From Streptomyces gossypii (lineage in GTDB: Bacteria > Actinomycetota > Actinomycetes > Streptomycetales > Streptomycetaceae): a stretch of DNA of 64,000 bases. Numbering within the stretch: position 1 is the stretch's first letter; each line of letters begins with the position of its first letter. The translations under genes were made by a program, and so were the position numbers. The DNA is taken from NCBI RefSeq assembly GCF_025165795.1, contig NZ_JAJAGO010000020.1:1-64000 (forward strand), given 5' to 3'. The notes beneath the pieces are model-generated. The model made no database searches. It saw only the letters and a program-made list of their open reading frames with translations, and was not told the DNA's origin. Below, in pieces: positions 35,172 through 43,230 of the stretch.

Positions 35172-37490
35172 TCAGACGCCGCAGATCTGCTCCGGTGTGA
35201 CCGGAGTGTGGGTCAGGTGCAGACCCGTCGCGTTGCGAATGGCGTTCACGATCGCCGGAGTGGCGGAAATGGTCGGCGGTTCGCCGACACCGCGCACACC
35301 GTACGGCGCGTTCGGGTCCGCCCTCTCGATCACATCCACCGCCATCGGCGGCATGTCCAAAATGGTCGGGATCAGATAGTCGGTGAAGGAGGGATTGCGG
35401 ATCTTGCCGTCCTTGACCTGGACCTCCTCCATCACGGCAAGGCCGAGCCCCTGCGCGGAACCACCCTGGATCTGCCCGATGACGGCGTCCGGGTTGACCG
35501 CCTTGCCGACATCCTGAGCACAGTCCAACTGCACGACCTTGACCAGGCCCAGGTCGGTGTCGATGTCCACCACCGCCCGGTGTGCGGAGAAAGCGTGCTG
35601 GACATGCACCCGCGGGCTCTGTCCGGTCACCGGGTCCATCTTGTATGTCGGAAGGTGATGGTATTCCCTGGTTTCCTCTATCGCGGAGTCGCCGAGCACG
35701 TCGACGAGTTCGGCGACGAAACCGGTGGCCAGGGAAACAACCTTGCCGCCGGAAAGCGACAAGTCCGCGGAGTTCTCGCCGAAACGCCGGGCGACGCGGT
35801 CGAAGACGACCTCGCGGACCGCTTCACAGGCGTTCCGGACGGCACCGCCGGTTACATAGGTCTGCCGGGAAGCCGAACTCGACCCCGCGTCGCCGACATT
35901 GGTGTCGGCCGGGTGGATGTTCACCCGCTCCACGCCGAGTTCACTGCGGGCGATCTGCTGCTGCACGGTGATCAGGCCCTGTCCGACCTCGGCCGCCGCC
36001 GTGTGCACCATCGCCACCGGTGCGCCGCCAATCGCCTGCAACCGCACCCGCGCCGTGGAGTAGTCGTCGACACCTTCCGCGTAGGAGACGTTCTTGACGA
36101 TCACGCTGTAGCCGACGCCCCGCACCACGCCTTCGCTGTGCGTGGTGTTGGACAGACCACCCGGCAGCCCCCGGATGTCCACCGGTTCGGCCCCCTTCTC
36201 CGGCGGCAGCGGAAGCTTTTCGAGCCGCTCCAGCAGCTCGGCGACCGGCGCGGGATAGTCCAGCACCTGCCCGGTGGCCATGGTCGAGCCCTCGGCGACG
36301 GCGTTGAGCTGACGCAGCCGGACCGGGTCCATGCCCAACGCCTTGGCGAGTTTGTCCATCTGCGACTCGTAGGCGTATGCGGGCTGTACGGCGCCGAGGC
36401 CGCGCATCGCGCCGCACGGCGGGTTGTTCGTGTACAGGCCCCAACCCTCGATCTTGACGTTCGGCACCTCGTACGGCCCGACGGCCAGCGAGGTGGCGTT
36501 GCTGACCACGACCGGGGTCTTCGAGGCGTACGCGCCGCCGTCGAAGTACATCTTCGCCTTGACGTAGACGAGCTCACCGTCCTTGGTCGCGCCGTGCTCG
36601 TAGTACATCTTCGCCGGGTGCCGGTGCACGTGGCCGTAGAAGGACTCTTGCCTGTTGTAGACCATCTTCACCGGCTTGCCGGTGTGCAGCGCCAGCATGC
36701 AGGAGTGGATCTGCATGGACAGGTCCTCGCGGCCACCGAAGGCACCGCCGACGCCGGACATGGTGAAGCGCACCTTCTCGACCGGGAGCCCGAGCGCCCG
36801 CGCCGTCTGCTTCTGGTCCACGTGCAGCCACTGGGTGGCGAGGAACAGGTCGACTCCGCCGTCCCCGGCCGGGAGGGCCAGCCCGGATTCCGGCCCGAGG
36901 AACGCCTGGTCCTGCATGCCCATGGTGTACACATCGGACACCACGACGTCGGCACTGGCTTCCGGATCGCCCGTGGTGACCGGCTGATAGCGCACCACAT
37001 TGCCCTCGGGGTGCAGCTTCGGCAGCGTCTCGTCATGCGCGGCCCGCTCCGGGTCGGTGACGGGCTCGAACACCTCGTAGTCGACGACGATCTTCTCCAT
37101 CGCGCGCCGGGCCGTCTCCGGGTGATCGGCGGCGACCAGGGCAACCGGCTCGCCCTGATAGCGCACGACGTCCTCGGCAAGCACCGGCGTATCGGAGACC
37201 TTCAGGCCGTAGACGTTCTCGCCGGGGACGTCCTCGTGGGTCAGTACCGCGTACACGCCGGGGTGCTTGAGCGCGCGACCGATGTCGACCGAGTTGATCC
37301 GCGCATAGGGGTGCGGACTGCGCAGTGTGGCGCCCCAGAGCATGTCCTCCGCCCACAGGTCCGAGGAGTAGGCGTATTCCCCGCGTACCTTGAGCGTTCC
37401 GTCCGGCCGCAGCGGGCTGTCGCCGATCCCGCCGGTGATCGCCTCGTTGAGATCCTGCGGGGTGCGGGCGGGTGAAGTCTGGTTGGGCAT
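35172..37490 (-). CDS. Xanthine dehydrogenase molybdopterin-binding (large) subunit
   Basis: This 772-residue molybdenum-cofactor subunit oxidises hypoxanthine and xanthine in three-subunit dehydrogenases. It shows the a/b hammerhead domain at the N-terminus (GTLKVRGEYAYSSDL), GVGGAFGGREDLS and CGAMRGLGAVQ in the cofactor region, and near the C-terminus PYGVRGVGEPP, whose Glu is the catalytic base in this family. The FAD and [2Fe-2S] subunits and the maturation factor XdhC, usually next door, are absent from this window. The protein therefore needs partners encoded elsewhere. It is followed by guanine deaminase, giving two consecutive purine-breakdown steps. Confidence 0.9.
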   Translation of the reverse strand: MPNQTSPARTPQDLNEAITGGIGDSPLRPDGTLKVRGEYAYSSDLWAEDMLWGATLRSPHPYARINSVDIGRALKHPGVYAVLTHEDVPGENVYGLKVSDTPVLAEDVVRYQGEPVALVAADHPETARRAMEKIVVDYEVFEPVTDPERAAHDETLPKLHPEGNVVRYQPVTTGDPEASADVVVSDVYTMGMQDQAFLGPESGLALPAGDGGVDLFLATQWLHVDQKQTARALGLPVEKVRFTMSGVGGAFGGREDLSMQIHSCMLALHTGKPVKMVYNRQESFYGHVHRHPAKMYYEHGATKDGELVYVKAKMYFDGGAYASKTPVVVSNATSLAVGPYEVPNVKIEGWGLYTNNPPCGAMRGLGAVQPAYAYESQMDKLAKALGMDPVRLRQLNAVAEGSTMATGQVLDYPAPVAELLERLEKLPLPPEKGAEPVDIRGLPGGLSNTTHSEGVVRGVGYSVIVKNVSYAEGVDDYSTARVRLQAIGGAPVAMVHTAAAEVGQGLITVQQQIARSELGVERVNIHPADTNVGDAGSSSASRQTYVTGGAVRNACEAVREVVFDRVARRFGENSADLSLSGGKVVSLATGFVAELVDVLGDSAIEETREYHHLPTYKMDPVTGQSPRVHVQHAFSAHRAVVDIDTDLGLVKVVQLDCAQDVGKAVNPDAVIGQIQGGSAQGLGLAVMEEVQVKDGKIRNPSFTDYLIPTILDMPPMAVDVIERADPNAPYGVRGVGEPPTISATPAIVNAIRNATGLHLTHTPVTPEQICGV

Positions 37491-37839
37491 CAGGAAGCCT
37501 CCACCTTGTGGCGGGATGGTTGCCGGGCATGAGGTGCTGATCAGACAGGGACGTCGGTCAGCGCGGTGGACGGATCGGTGATCGTCTGCACCCTGCGTGA
37601 TGAGTAGACAGCCACCCGGGTGGAGTCAGCTAGGAGTGGAAGACATGAAACCGTCCGCAGGCCCTTCGTAGATTTCTACGAGAGCCGGACAGGCCGGTGG
37701 CGTTACGGAGTGCCCGCGCCCGGCCCCGCGCTGGCCCTTGGGCGCTGCCCCTTGCGCGCTGGCGCGGCTCCCCGTTCCGGGTGGTGGGCGACGTCACGGT
37801 TATTTAATGAGCGTTCCAGAATCTGCTAGGGTCAGAGCC
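37491..37839. other. Gene-free stretch: divergent promoter region and repeat copy A
   Basis: This 349-bp gap between the xanthine dehydrogenase and TetR genes holds no convincing gene. It contains a 12-bp palindrome CCACCCGGGTGG at 37612-37623 and a hairpin GTAGATTTCTAC near 37670. Positions 37702-37780 hold a repeat copy sharing ACGGAGTGCCCGCGCC and a C-rich tail with the copies at 38548 and 39872. The TetR operator at 37804-37818 follows. Confidence 0.6.
37804..37818. promoter_or_regulatory. TetR operator, site 1
   Basis: TTAATGAGCGTTCCA lies 22 bp before the TetR start. Its reverse complement, TGGAACGCTCATTAA, matches a second site at 38461-38475 at 12 of 15 positions. The core AATG-NN-CGTT is an imperfect palindrome of the type bound by this TetR subgroup. 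The surrounding sequence is unusually A/T-rich for this genome, as expected of a promoter. Confidence 0.65.
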
Positions 37840-38418
37840 ATGCCTCGCCCGAAGGGGTTCGACCCCGACCGCGCCCTCGACTCCGCCATGGAAGCGTTCT
37901 GGAGCAAGGGCTACGCCGCCACCTCCGCCCAGGACTTGTGTGACAGCACTGGGCTGGGGCGCGGGAGTCTGTACAACACCTTCGCCGGCAAGCACCAGTT
38001 GTTCGCCAAGGTGCTGCGCCGGTACGAGGACGAGTGGACGGCGCGCCAGGTCGGGGTGCTGGAGGGTGGAGGTCCCGTACGGGATCGCATCCGGACGGTG
38101 CTGATGACCGTGGTGGATGAGGAGTCGGCGGGTTCGTCCGGGCGTCGGGGGTGCCTCGCCGTGAACGCCGCGATCGAGCTCGCGGGTCACGATCCGGAGG
38201 TCACCGAGCTGGTGCGGCACATCTTCGTCCGCATGGAGGACGCCTTCTGTGAGGCGTTGGAGCGGGCCCGGCGCGAGGGTGAGATCGAAGCCGACCGGGA
38301 CGCGCGTGAACTGGCCCAGTATCTGCTCACCTCGATGTACGGACTGCGGGTGCTGGGCAAGACGGCCGACCGGCGTGCCCTGTCCGGCATCGTCGAGACC
38401 GTCCTCAGGCCCTTGTAG
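37840..38418 (+). CDS. TetR-family transcriptional regulator
   Basis: This 192-residue repressor has the N-terminal TetR HTH (ALDSAMEAFWSKGYAATSAQDLCDSTGLGRGSLYNTFAGKHQLF) and a helical ligand-binding domain with the conserved-looking SGRRGCLAVNAAIEL. The ATG at 37840 lies 22 bp from operator 1 and begins at the typical MPRPKGFD. A U-rich terminator follows. The MFS gene downstream has its own copy of the operator, so this protein probably represses both its own gene and the pump. Confidence 0.92.
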   Translation: MPRPKGFDPDRALDSAMEAFWSKGYAATSAQDLCDSTGLGRGSLYNTFAGKHQLFAKVLRRYEDEWTARQVGVLEGGGPVRDRIRTVLMTVVDEESAGSSGRRGCLAVNAAIELAGHDPEVTELVRHIFVRMEDAFCEALERARREGEIEADRDARELAQYLLTSMYGLRVLGKTADRRALSGIVETVLRPL

Positions 38419-38422
38419 AAAA

Positions 38423-38448
38423 GCCGGCGGTTCCCCGGCGGTCTTTTT
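38423..38448 (+). terminator. Intrinsic terminator after the TetR gene
   Basis: GCCGG (38423-38427) and CCGGC (38435-38439) form a stem around a 7-base loop, preceded by an A-run and followed by six T at 38443-38448. It is 5 bp after the TetR stop, so most TetR transcripts should end before the MFS gene. Confidence 0.65.
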
Positions 38449-38460
38449 TCGGCTTCATTT

Positions 38461-38475
38461 TGGAATGAACATTAA
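38461..38475. promoter_or_regulatory. TetR operator, site 2, upstream of the MFS gene
   Basis: TGGAATGAACATTAA matches the inverted form of site 1 at 12 of 15 positions and has the symmetric core AATG-AA-CATT. It lies 115 bp before the MFS start and just after the TetR terminator, so the pump probably has its own TetR-controlled promoter. Confidence 0.65.
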
Positions 38476-38508
38476 AGAACTCTTGAGAGCACCCGTCGAG
38501 TCGAGAAC

Positions 38509-38580
38509 GTGTGCGGGTGCGGCCACCCGGTGGCCGTACCCGCACACGGAGTGCCCGCACCCCGTCCCGCACCTCACCCG
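38509..38580. repeat. Hairpin repeat copy B between the TetR and MFS genes
   Basis: An 18-bp stem (38509-38526 with 38530-38547, one G.T pair) with a 3-base loop starts GTGTGCGG and ends CCGCACAC. It is followed by ACGGAGTGCCCGCACCCCG. The same layout, a long hairpin then the same 3-prime flank, recurs after the MFS gene. The hairpin lies in the MFS 5-prime region. Confidence 0.75.
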
Positions 38581-38589
38581 GAGACCCCT

Positions 38590-39816
38590 GTGAGCAGTAC
38601 CACCGACAGCACCCCGCCCGACCTCAGTACGCCGCAGGCACCCGCCCCTCCAGCCGCGGAACGCCTCCCCGTAGGGCGGCTGCTGGCGTTCACCACCGCG
38701 GGGCTGCTGGCGATCATGACGGAGACGATGCCCGCCGGCCTCCTCCCGGAGATCGGACAGGGCCTCGGAGTGTCGGAGGGGCTGACGGGTCAACTCGTCA
38801 CTCTCTACGCCATGGGCTCCGTACTCGCCGCGATCCCCGTCATCGCCGCCACGCGCGGCGTGCGCCGCAGGCCGCTGCTGCTCGCCGCCGTGGGCGGGCT
38901 GTTCGTCTTCAACACGGTGACGGCCCTGTCGGGCAGTTACGCGGTGACGCTGGCGGCGCGTTTCATCGCCGGCATGGCGGCGGGCGTCATCTGGGGCCTG
39001 CTCGCCGGGTACGCCCGCCGCCTGGTGGCCCCGCACCTTCAGGGCCGCGCGATGGCCGTCGTCGGAGTGGGGCAGCCGATCGCGCTGACCCTCGGAGTCC
39101 CCCTGGGGGCCTGGCTCGGTTCGGTGTTCGACTGGCGTGGGGCCTTCTGGGTCATGTCGGCACTGGCGCTGGTCCTGCTGGTCTGGGTCCGCACCCTGGT
39201 CCCGGACCATCCCGGCCAGTCGGCGGGGGAACGGCGGCCCCTCCGGGAGATCTTCCTCCTCCCGGGCGTACGGCCGGTGCTCAGCGTCGTCTTCCTCTGG
39301 ATGCTGGCGCACAACATCCTCTACACCTACATCGCTCCCTACCTGGACGAGTCCGGCCTGGGCGGCTCCGTCGGCATCGTGCTCCTGGTCTTCGGTGCTT
39401 CGGCCATCGTGGGGATCTGGGGCGTCGGTGTGCTGGTCGACCATCGGCTCCGCGCGCTGACCCTCGTCGGACTCGCGGTGTTCGCCGCCGCGTCCCTGGT
39501 GCTCGGGATCGGGGTCCAGCACCCGGTCCCGGTCCTCGTCGGCGTCGTCGCCTGGGGCGTGTCCTTCGGCGGCGCACCCACCCTGCTCCAGACCTCGATC
39601 GCCGACGCGGCGGGCGACGGCGCCGATGTCGCCCAGTCCATGCTGGTCACGGTCTTCAACCTCGCGATCGCGGGTGGGGGCGTGTGCGGCGGCCTGCTGC
39701 TGGAGTCGACCGGGCCGACGTCCTTCCCGTGGGTCCTCTGCGTCCTGGCGCTCCTCGCGCTCGCGGTGGCCTGGACCGCCCGGAGTCACGGCTTCCGGCC
39801 CGGCGGGCGCGTGTAG
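38590..39816 (+). CDS. MFS transporter (drug efflux type)
   Basis: This 408-residue major facilitator protein has about twelve hydrophobic segments and resembles DHA1-type drug/H+ antiporters or sugar-efflux pumps. FTTAGLLAIMTETMPAGLLPEIGQGLGVSEG and RPLLLAAVGGLFVFNTVTALSG cover helices 1-3; GRAMAVVGVGQPIALTLGVPLGAWLG is the motif C-like helix 5 of antiporters. The GTG at 38590 has GGAG 6 bases upstream. With the TetR gene and shared operators it forms a self-contained efflux module. The exported compound is unknown. Confidence 0.9.
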   Translation: MSSTTDSTPPDLSTPQAPAPPAAERLPVGRLLAFTTAGLLAIMTETMPAGLLPEIGQGLGVSEGLTGQLVTLYAMGSVLAAIPVIAATRGVRRRPLLLAAVGGLFVFNTVTALSGSYAVTLAARFIAGMAAGVIWGLLAGYARRLVAPHLQGRAMAVVGVGQPIALTLGVPLGAWLGSVFDWRGAFWVMSALALVLLVWVRTLVPDHPGQSAGERRPLREIFLLPGVRPVLSVVFLWMLAHNILYTYIAPYLDESGLGGSVGIVLLVFGASAIVGIWGVGVLVDHRLRALTLVGLAVFAAASLVLGIGVQHPVPVLVGVVAWGVSFGGAPTLLQTSIADAAGDGADVAQSMLVTVFNLAIAGGGVCGGLLLESTGPTSFPWVLCVLALLALAVAWTARSHGFRPGGRV

Positions 39817-39832
39817 GAAGTGCAGCGCGACC

Positions 39833-39950
39833 GTGTGCGAACGCGGCCACTCAATGGCCGCGTTCGCACACGGAGTGCCCGCGCCCCGGCCCGCACCGCC
39901 CCTTACGCGCCACCCCTTACGCGCTGATGCGGCGCACCCGGTCCGGGCGC
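39833..39950. repeat. Hairpin repeat copy C after the MFS gene
   Basis: A perfect 17-bp stem (39833-39849 with 39855-39871) and a 5-base loop lie 16 bp after the MFS stop. They are followed by ACGGAGTGCCCGCGCCCCGG and a degenerate CCCTTACGCGC tail shared with copy A. It may serve as the MFS terminator. The rest of the 342-bp gap to 40158 holds no gene I can support; the A/T-rich part near 40097-40140 is probably the promoter of the next gene. Confidence 0.75.
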
Positions 39951-40158
39951 TGACGGCCCTGATCGCACCCTTCGCCGCCGCCTACGTCCTGGTCCCCGTC
40001 CTGGTCCCGTGCTGGTCGCCGCTGCGGCGCTGCCCTACCGCCGGTGGAGAACGCGGAGTGAGGGCAGGCAGGGAGGGGGCCTCGGCGCTGCGGAGTCCAT
40101 TACAGTAGACGGCGAAGTTCATGAAAGTGATCCGACAAGGAAGAGACGAGGAAGAGCC

Positions 40159-40869
40159 GTGCACCTCGAGGGCAAGCCGTGGCTGGATTCCGCCGGGATC
40201 GACCCCGCCGTTCTGGAGCTGCGCCCGGACTACCGTGCGCTGCTCGTCACCGCCGAGGGCCTGCGGCCCGGTCCCTGCGACGAGACAGGTGAACGGCTGC
40301 TCGCCGACGCCGAGGAGCACGCGCGCAAGCGGTTCGCGGACGCGGCCGTCGAGGAACACCCCCATGTCGCCGCCTGGCGGGACGCCTACCGCTCCTTCGG
40401 TGCGAAGCCGCAGCGGACCAGGCCGAGCGTGGAGGCGCTGCTGCGCCGCCTGGACACCGGCCTGCCCCGGGTGGACCGGCTGACGGACGTCTACAACGCC
40501 GTCTCCGTCGCCCACGTGCTTCCGCTGGGCGGCGAGGACCTCGACAACTACGCGGGCCCGGCCCGGCTCGTCCGCGCGGACGGCACGGAACGGTTCGAGA
40601 TCACCGTCGGCGGCGAGGGTGCGGTGGAATACCCGAAGCCCGGCGAGGTGGTCTGGCGGGACGACGCGGGTGTCACCTGCCGCCGCTGGAACTGGCGCCA
40701 GTGCGTCCGTACGCGCCTCACGCACGGGACGACCCGCGCGGTGTTCATCCTCGACGCCCTGGGCCCGATGACCGATGACGCCCTCGCCGAGGCGGGCGAG
40801 GCCCTGACAGCCGCCCTGCTGGACTCCAACCCCGGCGCGCGCATGGCGTCCCGCCTCGTCACCGGCTGA
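40159..40869 (+). CDS. B3/B4 tRNA-binding-domain protein
   Basis: This 236-residue protein is a stand-alone B3/B4 domain of the kind found in the beta subunit of phenylalanyl-tRNA synthetase. Such proteins are often annotated as B3/4-domain proteins and are thought to edit or bind misacylated tRNA, but this is unproven. Characteristic are WRDAYRSFGAKPQRTRPSVEALLRR, LTDVYNAVSVAHVLPLGGEDLD and RRWNWRQC. The GTG at 40159 follows GAGGAAGAG. From here on, the gene order matches the usual Streptomyces region between hisF and hisI. Confidence 0.85.
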   Translation: MHLEGKPWLDSAGIDPAVLELRPDYRALLVTAEGLRPGPCDETGERLLADAEEHARKRFADAAVEEHPHVAAWRDAYRSFGAKPQRTRPSVEALLRRLDTGLPRVDRLTDVYNAVSVAHVLPLGGEDLDNYAGPARLVRADGTERFEITVGGEGAVEYPKPGEVVWRDDAGVTCRRWNWRQCVRTRLTHGTTRAVFILDALGPMTDDALAEAGEALTAALLDSNPGARMASRLVTG

Positions 40870-40970
40870 GGCAGGACTGGGGGCTGCTGCCTAAATCGTG
40901 CGGGTTCGCGTGCCCCGGCACGAATCCCCTCGGCCCCGCGGGCCTGAGGAGACCCCGTACTCCCCGCGTT

Positions 40971-41061
40971 GTCGTCGGTCGCCAACGCTCCGCGCTGACT
41001 CCCTCCTCCGCCCTGCGACACCACGCACCAGACCCCGCTCACCGATCCGGCACGCACCAGA
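40971..41061. repeat. Diverged copy of a MITE-like repeat (R1)
   Basis: This stretch shares the order GCGTTGTCG..., a TGA block, CCCTCCTCCGCCCTGCGA and GCACCAGACCCC with the better-preserved copies at 52560 and 53980. It fills most of the 201-bp gap between the B3/B4 gene and the convergent TIGR03085 gene. I see no gene in it. Confidence 0.5.
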
Positions 41062-41070
41062 CGGCAGACC

Positions 41071-41703
41071 CTAGAGGCCGAGCTTGGCCTCGTGCACCCG
41101 GGCCACCGCCTCCTTGTCTCCGTCCAGTTCCAGCCGCGCCGCGTCCTGGCGGCCGGTGGCGAGGAGGAGCAGTTCGGCGGGCTCACCGACGGCGGTGACG
41201 ACCGGGGTGCCCTTGCGGGCGACCACCGTCTGGCCGTTGGGGCGGCGCAGCACCAGGCCGACGGGGGACCGGCGGCCCAGGACCCGGGCGGTGCTCTCCA
41301 GCCGCTGCCAGAGAGCGTCCGAGAAGACCGGGTCCAGCTCGCGCGGAGTCCAGTCGGGCTGGGCGCGGCGGACGTCCTCCGCGTGCACGAAGAACTCCAC
41401 GGTGTTCGCCGCCTCGTCCACCTGTTTGAGTGCGAAGGGCGACAGCCGGGGCGGTCCGGTGCGGAGGAGCTGGATCAGCTCCTCGTACGGCTTCGCGACG
41501 AACTCCGCCCGCACCCGCTCGAGCCGCGCCGCCAGCGGCTTGATCACGGTGCCCGCCGCCGCGTCGCCGCGCCGCTCGCGCACCACGACATGGACGGCGA
41601 GATCCCTGGTCTTCCATCCCTCGCACAGGGTCGGGGCCTCGGGCCCCGCCCCCTCCAGTAGATCCGCGAGGAGCAGGCGTTCACGCTTGGCATGGGTCGA
41701 CAT
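41071..41703 (-). CDS. TIGR03085 family metal-binding protein (DinB-like)
   Basis: This 210-residue protein belongs to TIGR03085, within the DinB/maleylpyruvate isomerase superfamily of four-helix metal-binding proteins. The start MSTHAKRERLLLADLLEGAGPEAPTLCEGWKTRDLAVHVVVRE gives the first metal His, and EFFVHAEDVRRAQPDW the second. The wider superfamily includes mycothiol-dependent thiol transferases, so a mycothiol link is possible. Its place next to hisI is conserved in Streptomyces. The exact reaction is unknown. Confidence 0.88.
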   Translation of the reverse strand: MSTHAKRERLLLADLLEGAGPEAPTLCEGWKTRDLAVHVVVRERRGDAAAGTVIKPLAARLERVRAEFVAKPYEELIQLLRTGPPRLSPFALKQVDEAANTVEFFVHAEDVRRAQPDWTPRELDPVFSDALWQRLESTARVLGRRSPVGLVLRRPNGQTVVARKGTPVVTAVGEPAELLLLATGRQDAARLELDGDKEAVARVHEAKLGL

Positions 41704-41731
41704 GCTGCCAGCGTACGACGCGCCTGCCCGG

Positions 41732-42619
41732 TCAGCTCGGAAGCGGCTTGGTCAGCTTGGTGCCATCGAGTGAGTTGCTGAGGGTGAGCGAGCAGGAGAT
41801 GGTGTCCTGCCCGCGGTCCTTGTACGTGTCCAGCGAGGGGTAGATCGCGTAGAAGTAGTAGTTGCGGCCGTCCTGCGGGATGGACTTCAACCGCTCCGAC
41901 GCGTCCGCCTTGCACAGCTCCAGCACCTTGGCCTGGAGATCCTTGTCGGTGCTGAAGTTGCCGGTCAGCTTGTCGTTCGCGATGACCTCGCCGTTGTGCG
42001 GCCCGTCGCAGGAACGCTTCGTGACGACCGAGACGTCGCTGCTGAGGGAGGGGTGGTCGAAGCACTGCCCCGGATCCAGCACGACGAACGGCACCAGGTC
42101 GCTGGAGCTGACCTCGGGGGTCGGCTCGTCGGTCGGGGTTTCGGACTCCTGCTCCCGCTCCGTCCCGGACGGGTCCGGTATCTCGGTGTCCTCGGTCTCG
42201 CCCTCCGTCGGATCCGCCGAGGCGCTGGAGGTGTCGGACGACTTGGAGTCCGAGGCCTTGTCCTCCCCGTCGTCGCCGCCCATCAGGATCACTCCGCCGA
42301 CGGCGAGGCCCAGGACCAGCACCGCGCCGACGACGATCGCCGCGACCTTGGCGCCGTTGTTCCCGCCGCCGGGGGGCTGCTGCGGCATTCCGCCGTACGG
42401 AGGCTGGCCGGGGCCACCGGGTGGCTGGCCGAAGCCGCCACCGGAGCCACCTGGGCCGCCGGGCGGCTGACCGTAACCTCCGGGCTGGCCCGGCTGCCCG
42501 TAACCCTGCGGCGGACCGGGCTGCTCGGGCGGGCCGAATCCCTGCGGCGGGCCGAAGCCGCCGCCTGAGCCGGCGGCGCCGGAACCGTGCGGGTCTTGCG
42601 GCGGCGGAGGAAAGCTCAT
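41732..42619 (-). CDS. Proline/glycine-rich membrane protein with septum-formation-like domain
   Basis: This 295-residue protein begins with about 95 residues of low-complexity Gly/Pro/Gln (repeats such as GYGQPGQP and FGPPQG). One transmembrane helix follows (AAIVVGAVLVLGLAVGGVILMGG), then an acidic Ser/Thr/Glu linker and an exported domain of about 115 residues. That domain (VPFVVLDPGQCFDHP, KRSCDGPHNGEVIA, QAKVLELCKA) resembles the actinobacterial septum-formation domain (PF13845), with four cysteines placed for disulfides. Its function is unknown. The ATG at 42619 is preferred, but the upstream ribosome site is weak and an ATG at 42649 remains possible. Confidence 0.75.
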   Translation of the reverse strand: MSFPPPPQDPHGSGAAGSGGGFGPPQGFGPPEQPGPPQGYGQPGQPGGYGQPPGGPGGSGGGFGQPPGGPGQPPYGGMPQQPPGGGNNGAKVAAIVVGAVLVLGLAVGGVILMGGDDGEDKASDSKSSDTSSASADPTEGETEDTEIPDPSGTEREQESETPTDEPTPEVSSSDLVPFVVLDPGQCFDHPSLSSDVSVVTKRSCDGPHNGEVIANDKLTGNFSTDKDLQAKVLELCKADASERLKSIPQDGRNYYFYAIYPSLDTYKDRGQDTISCSLTLSNSLDGTKLTKPLPS

Positions 42620-42801
42620 GAGCGAAAGAATGCACCATCGCACTGACATCGGGGGAGCGCGGGGTACCGGAATTCCGCTTGTGCGACAGGCCTGTTACGC
42701 ACGTCGTACCGAAGTGTCCGGGCATGTGGCTGTTCCGTGGCTGCTCCGGTGCCCGAGCAGCGACGGCGCGCTACGGATTTCGCCTCGGCCCGCAGCGGCG
42801 G

Positions 42802-42807
42802 CAGAAT
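42802..42807 (+). promoter_or_regulatory. -10-like box giving a possibly leaderless hisI transcript
   Basis: CAGAAT ends 6 bp before the hisI ATG, and no Shine-Dalgarno sequence is visible between them. hisD has the same layout, with GAGAAT 7 bp before its GTG. Transcription starting at or next to the start codon would explain both. Confidence 0.35.
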
Positions 42808-42813
42808 GTCCCC

Positions 42814-43188
42814 ATGTCCAGCGCCGCTTCCCCCCTCGATCCCGCCGTGGCCGCCCGTCTCAAGCGGAACCCCGACGGCCTGCTCGCCGCCATCGCCCAG
42901 CAGTTCGACACGGGCGAGGTGCTGATGCTCGGCTGGATGGACGACGAGGCGCTGCACCGCACCCTCGCCACCGGCCGGTGCACCTACTGGTCCCGCAGCC
43001 GCCAGGAATACTGGGTCAAGGGCGACACCTCCGGCCACTTCCAGTACGTGAAGTCGGTCTCCCTCGACTGTGACGGCGACACCGTGCTCGTCCAGGTCGA
43101 CCAGGTCGGCGCCGCCTGCCACACCGGCGACCGCACCTGCTTCGACTCCGGCCGGCTGCCGGTGTCCGGTGCGCTCGGCGTTCAGTGA
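42814..43188 (+). CDS. hisI: Phosphoribosyl-AMP cyclohydrolase
   Basis: HisI opens the adenine ring of phosphoribosyl-AMP (EC 3.5.4.19), the third step of histidine synthesis. The 124-residue monofunctional enzyme shows VLMLGWMDDEAL, the zinc ligands in DCDGDTVLVQVDQVGAACHTGDRTCF and WSRSRQEYWVKGDTSGH. The pyrophosphohydrolase HisE is not fused and is not in the window; nor is HisG. The gene lies 42 bp upstream of trpE and joins the his and trp sets. Confidence 0.95.
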   Translation: MSSAASPLDPAVAARLKRNPDGLLAAIAQQFDTGEVLMLGWMDDEALHRTLATGRCTYWSRSRQEYWVKGDTSGHFQYVKSVSLDCDGDTVLVQVDQVGAACHTGDRTCFDSGRLPVSGALGVQ

Positions 43189-43230
43189 TCCGGTAGTGAC
43201 AACGGGTAATCGGTAATAGAGTCCTCGATC

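Noticed and set aside
37645..37671. Eight-codon ORF after AGGAGTGGAAGAC upstream of the TetR gene
   Set aside because: The spacing is good, but the peptide has no leader-peptide character and the region overlaps a hairpin; not enough to call a gene.
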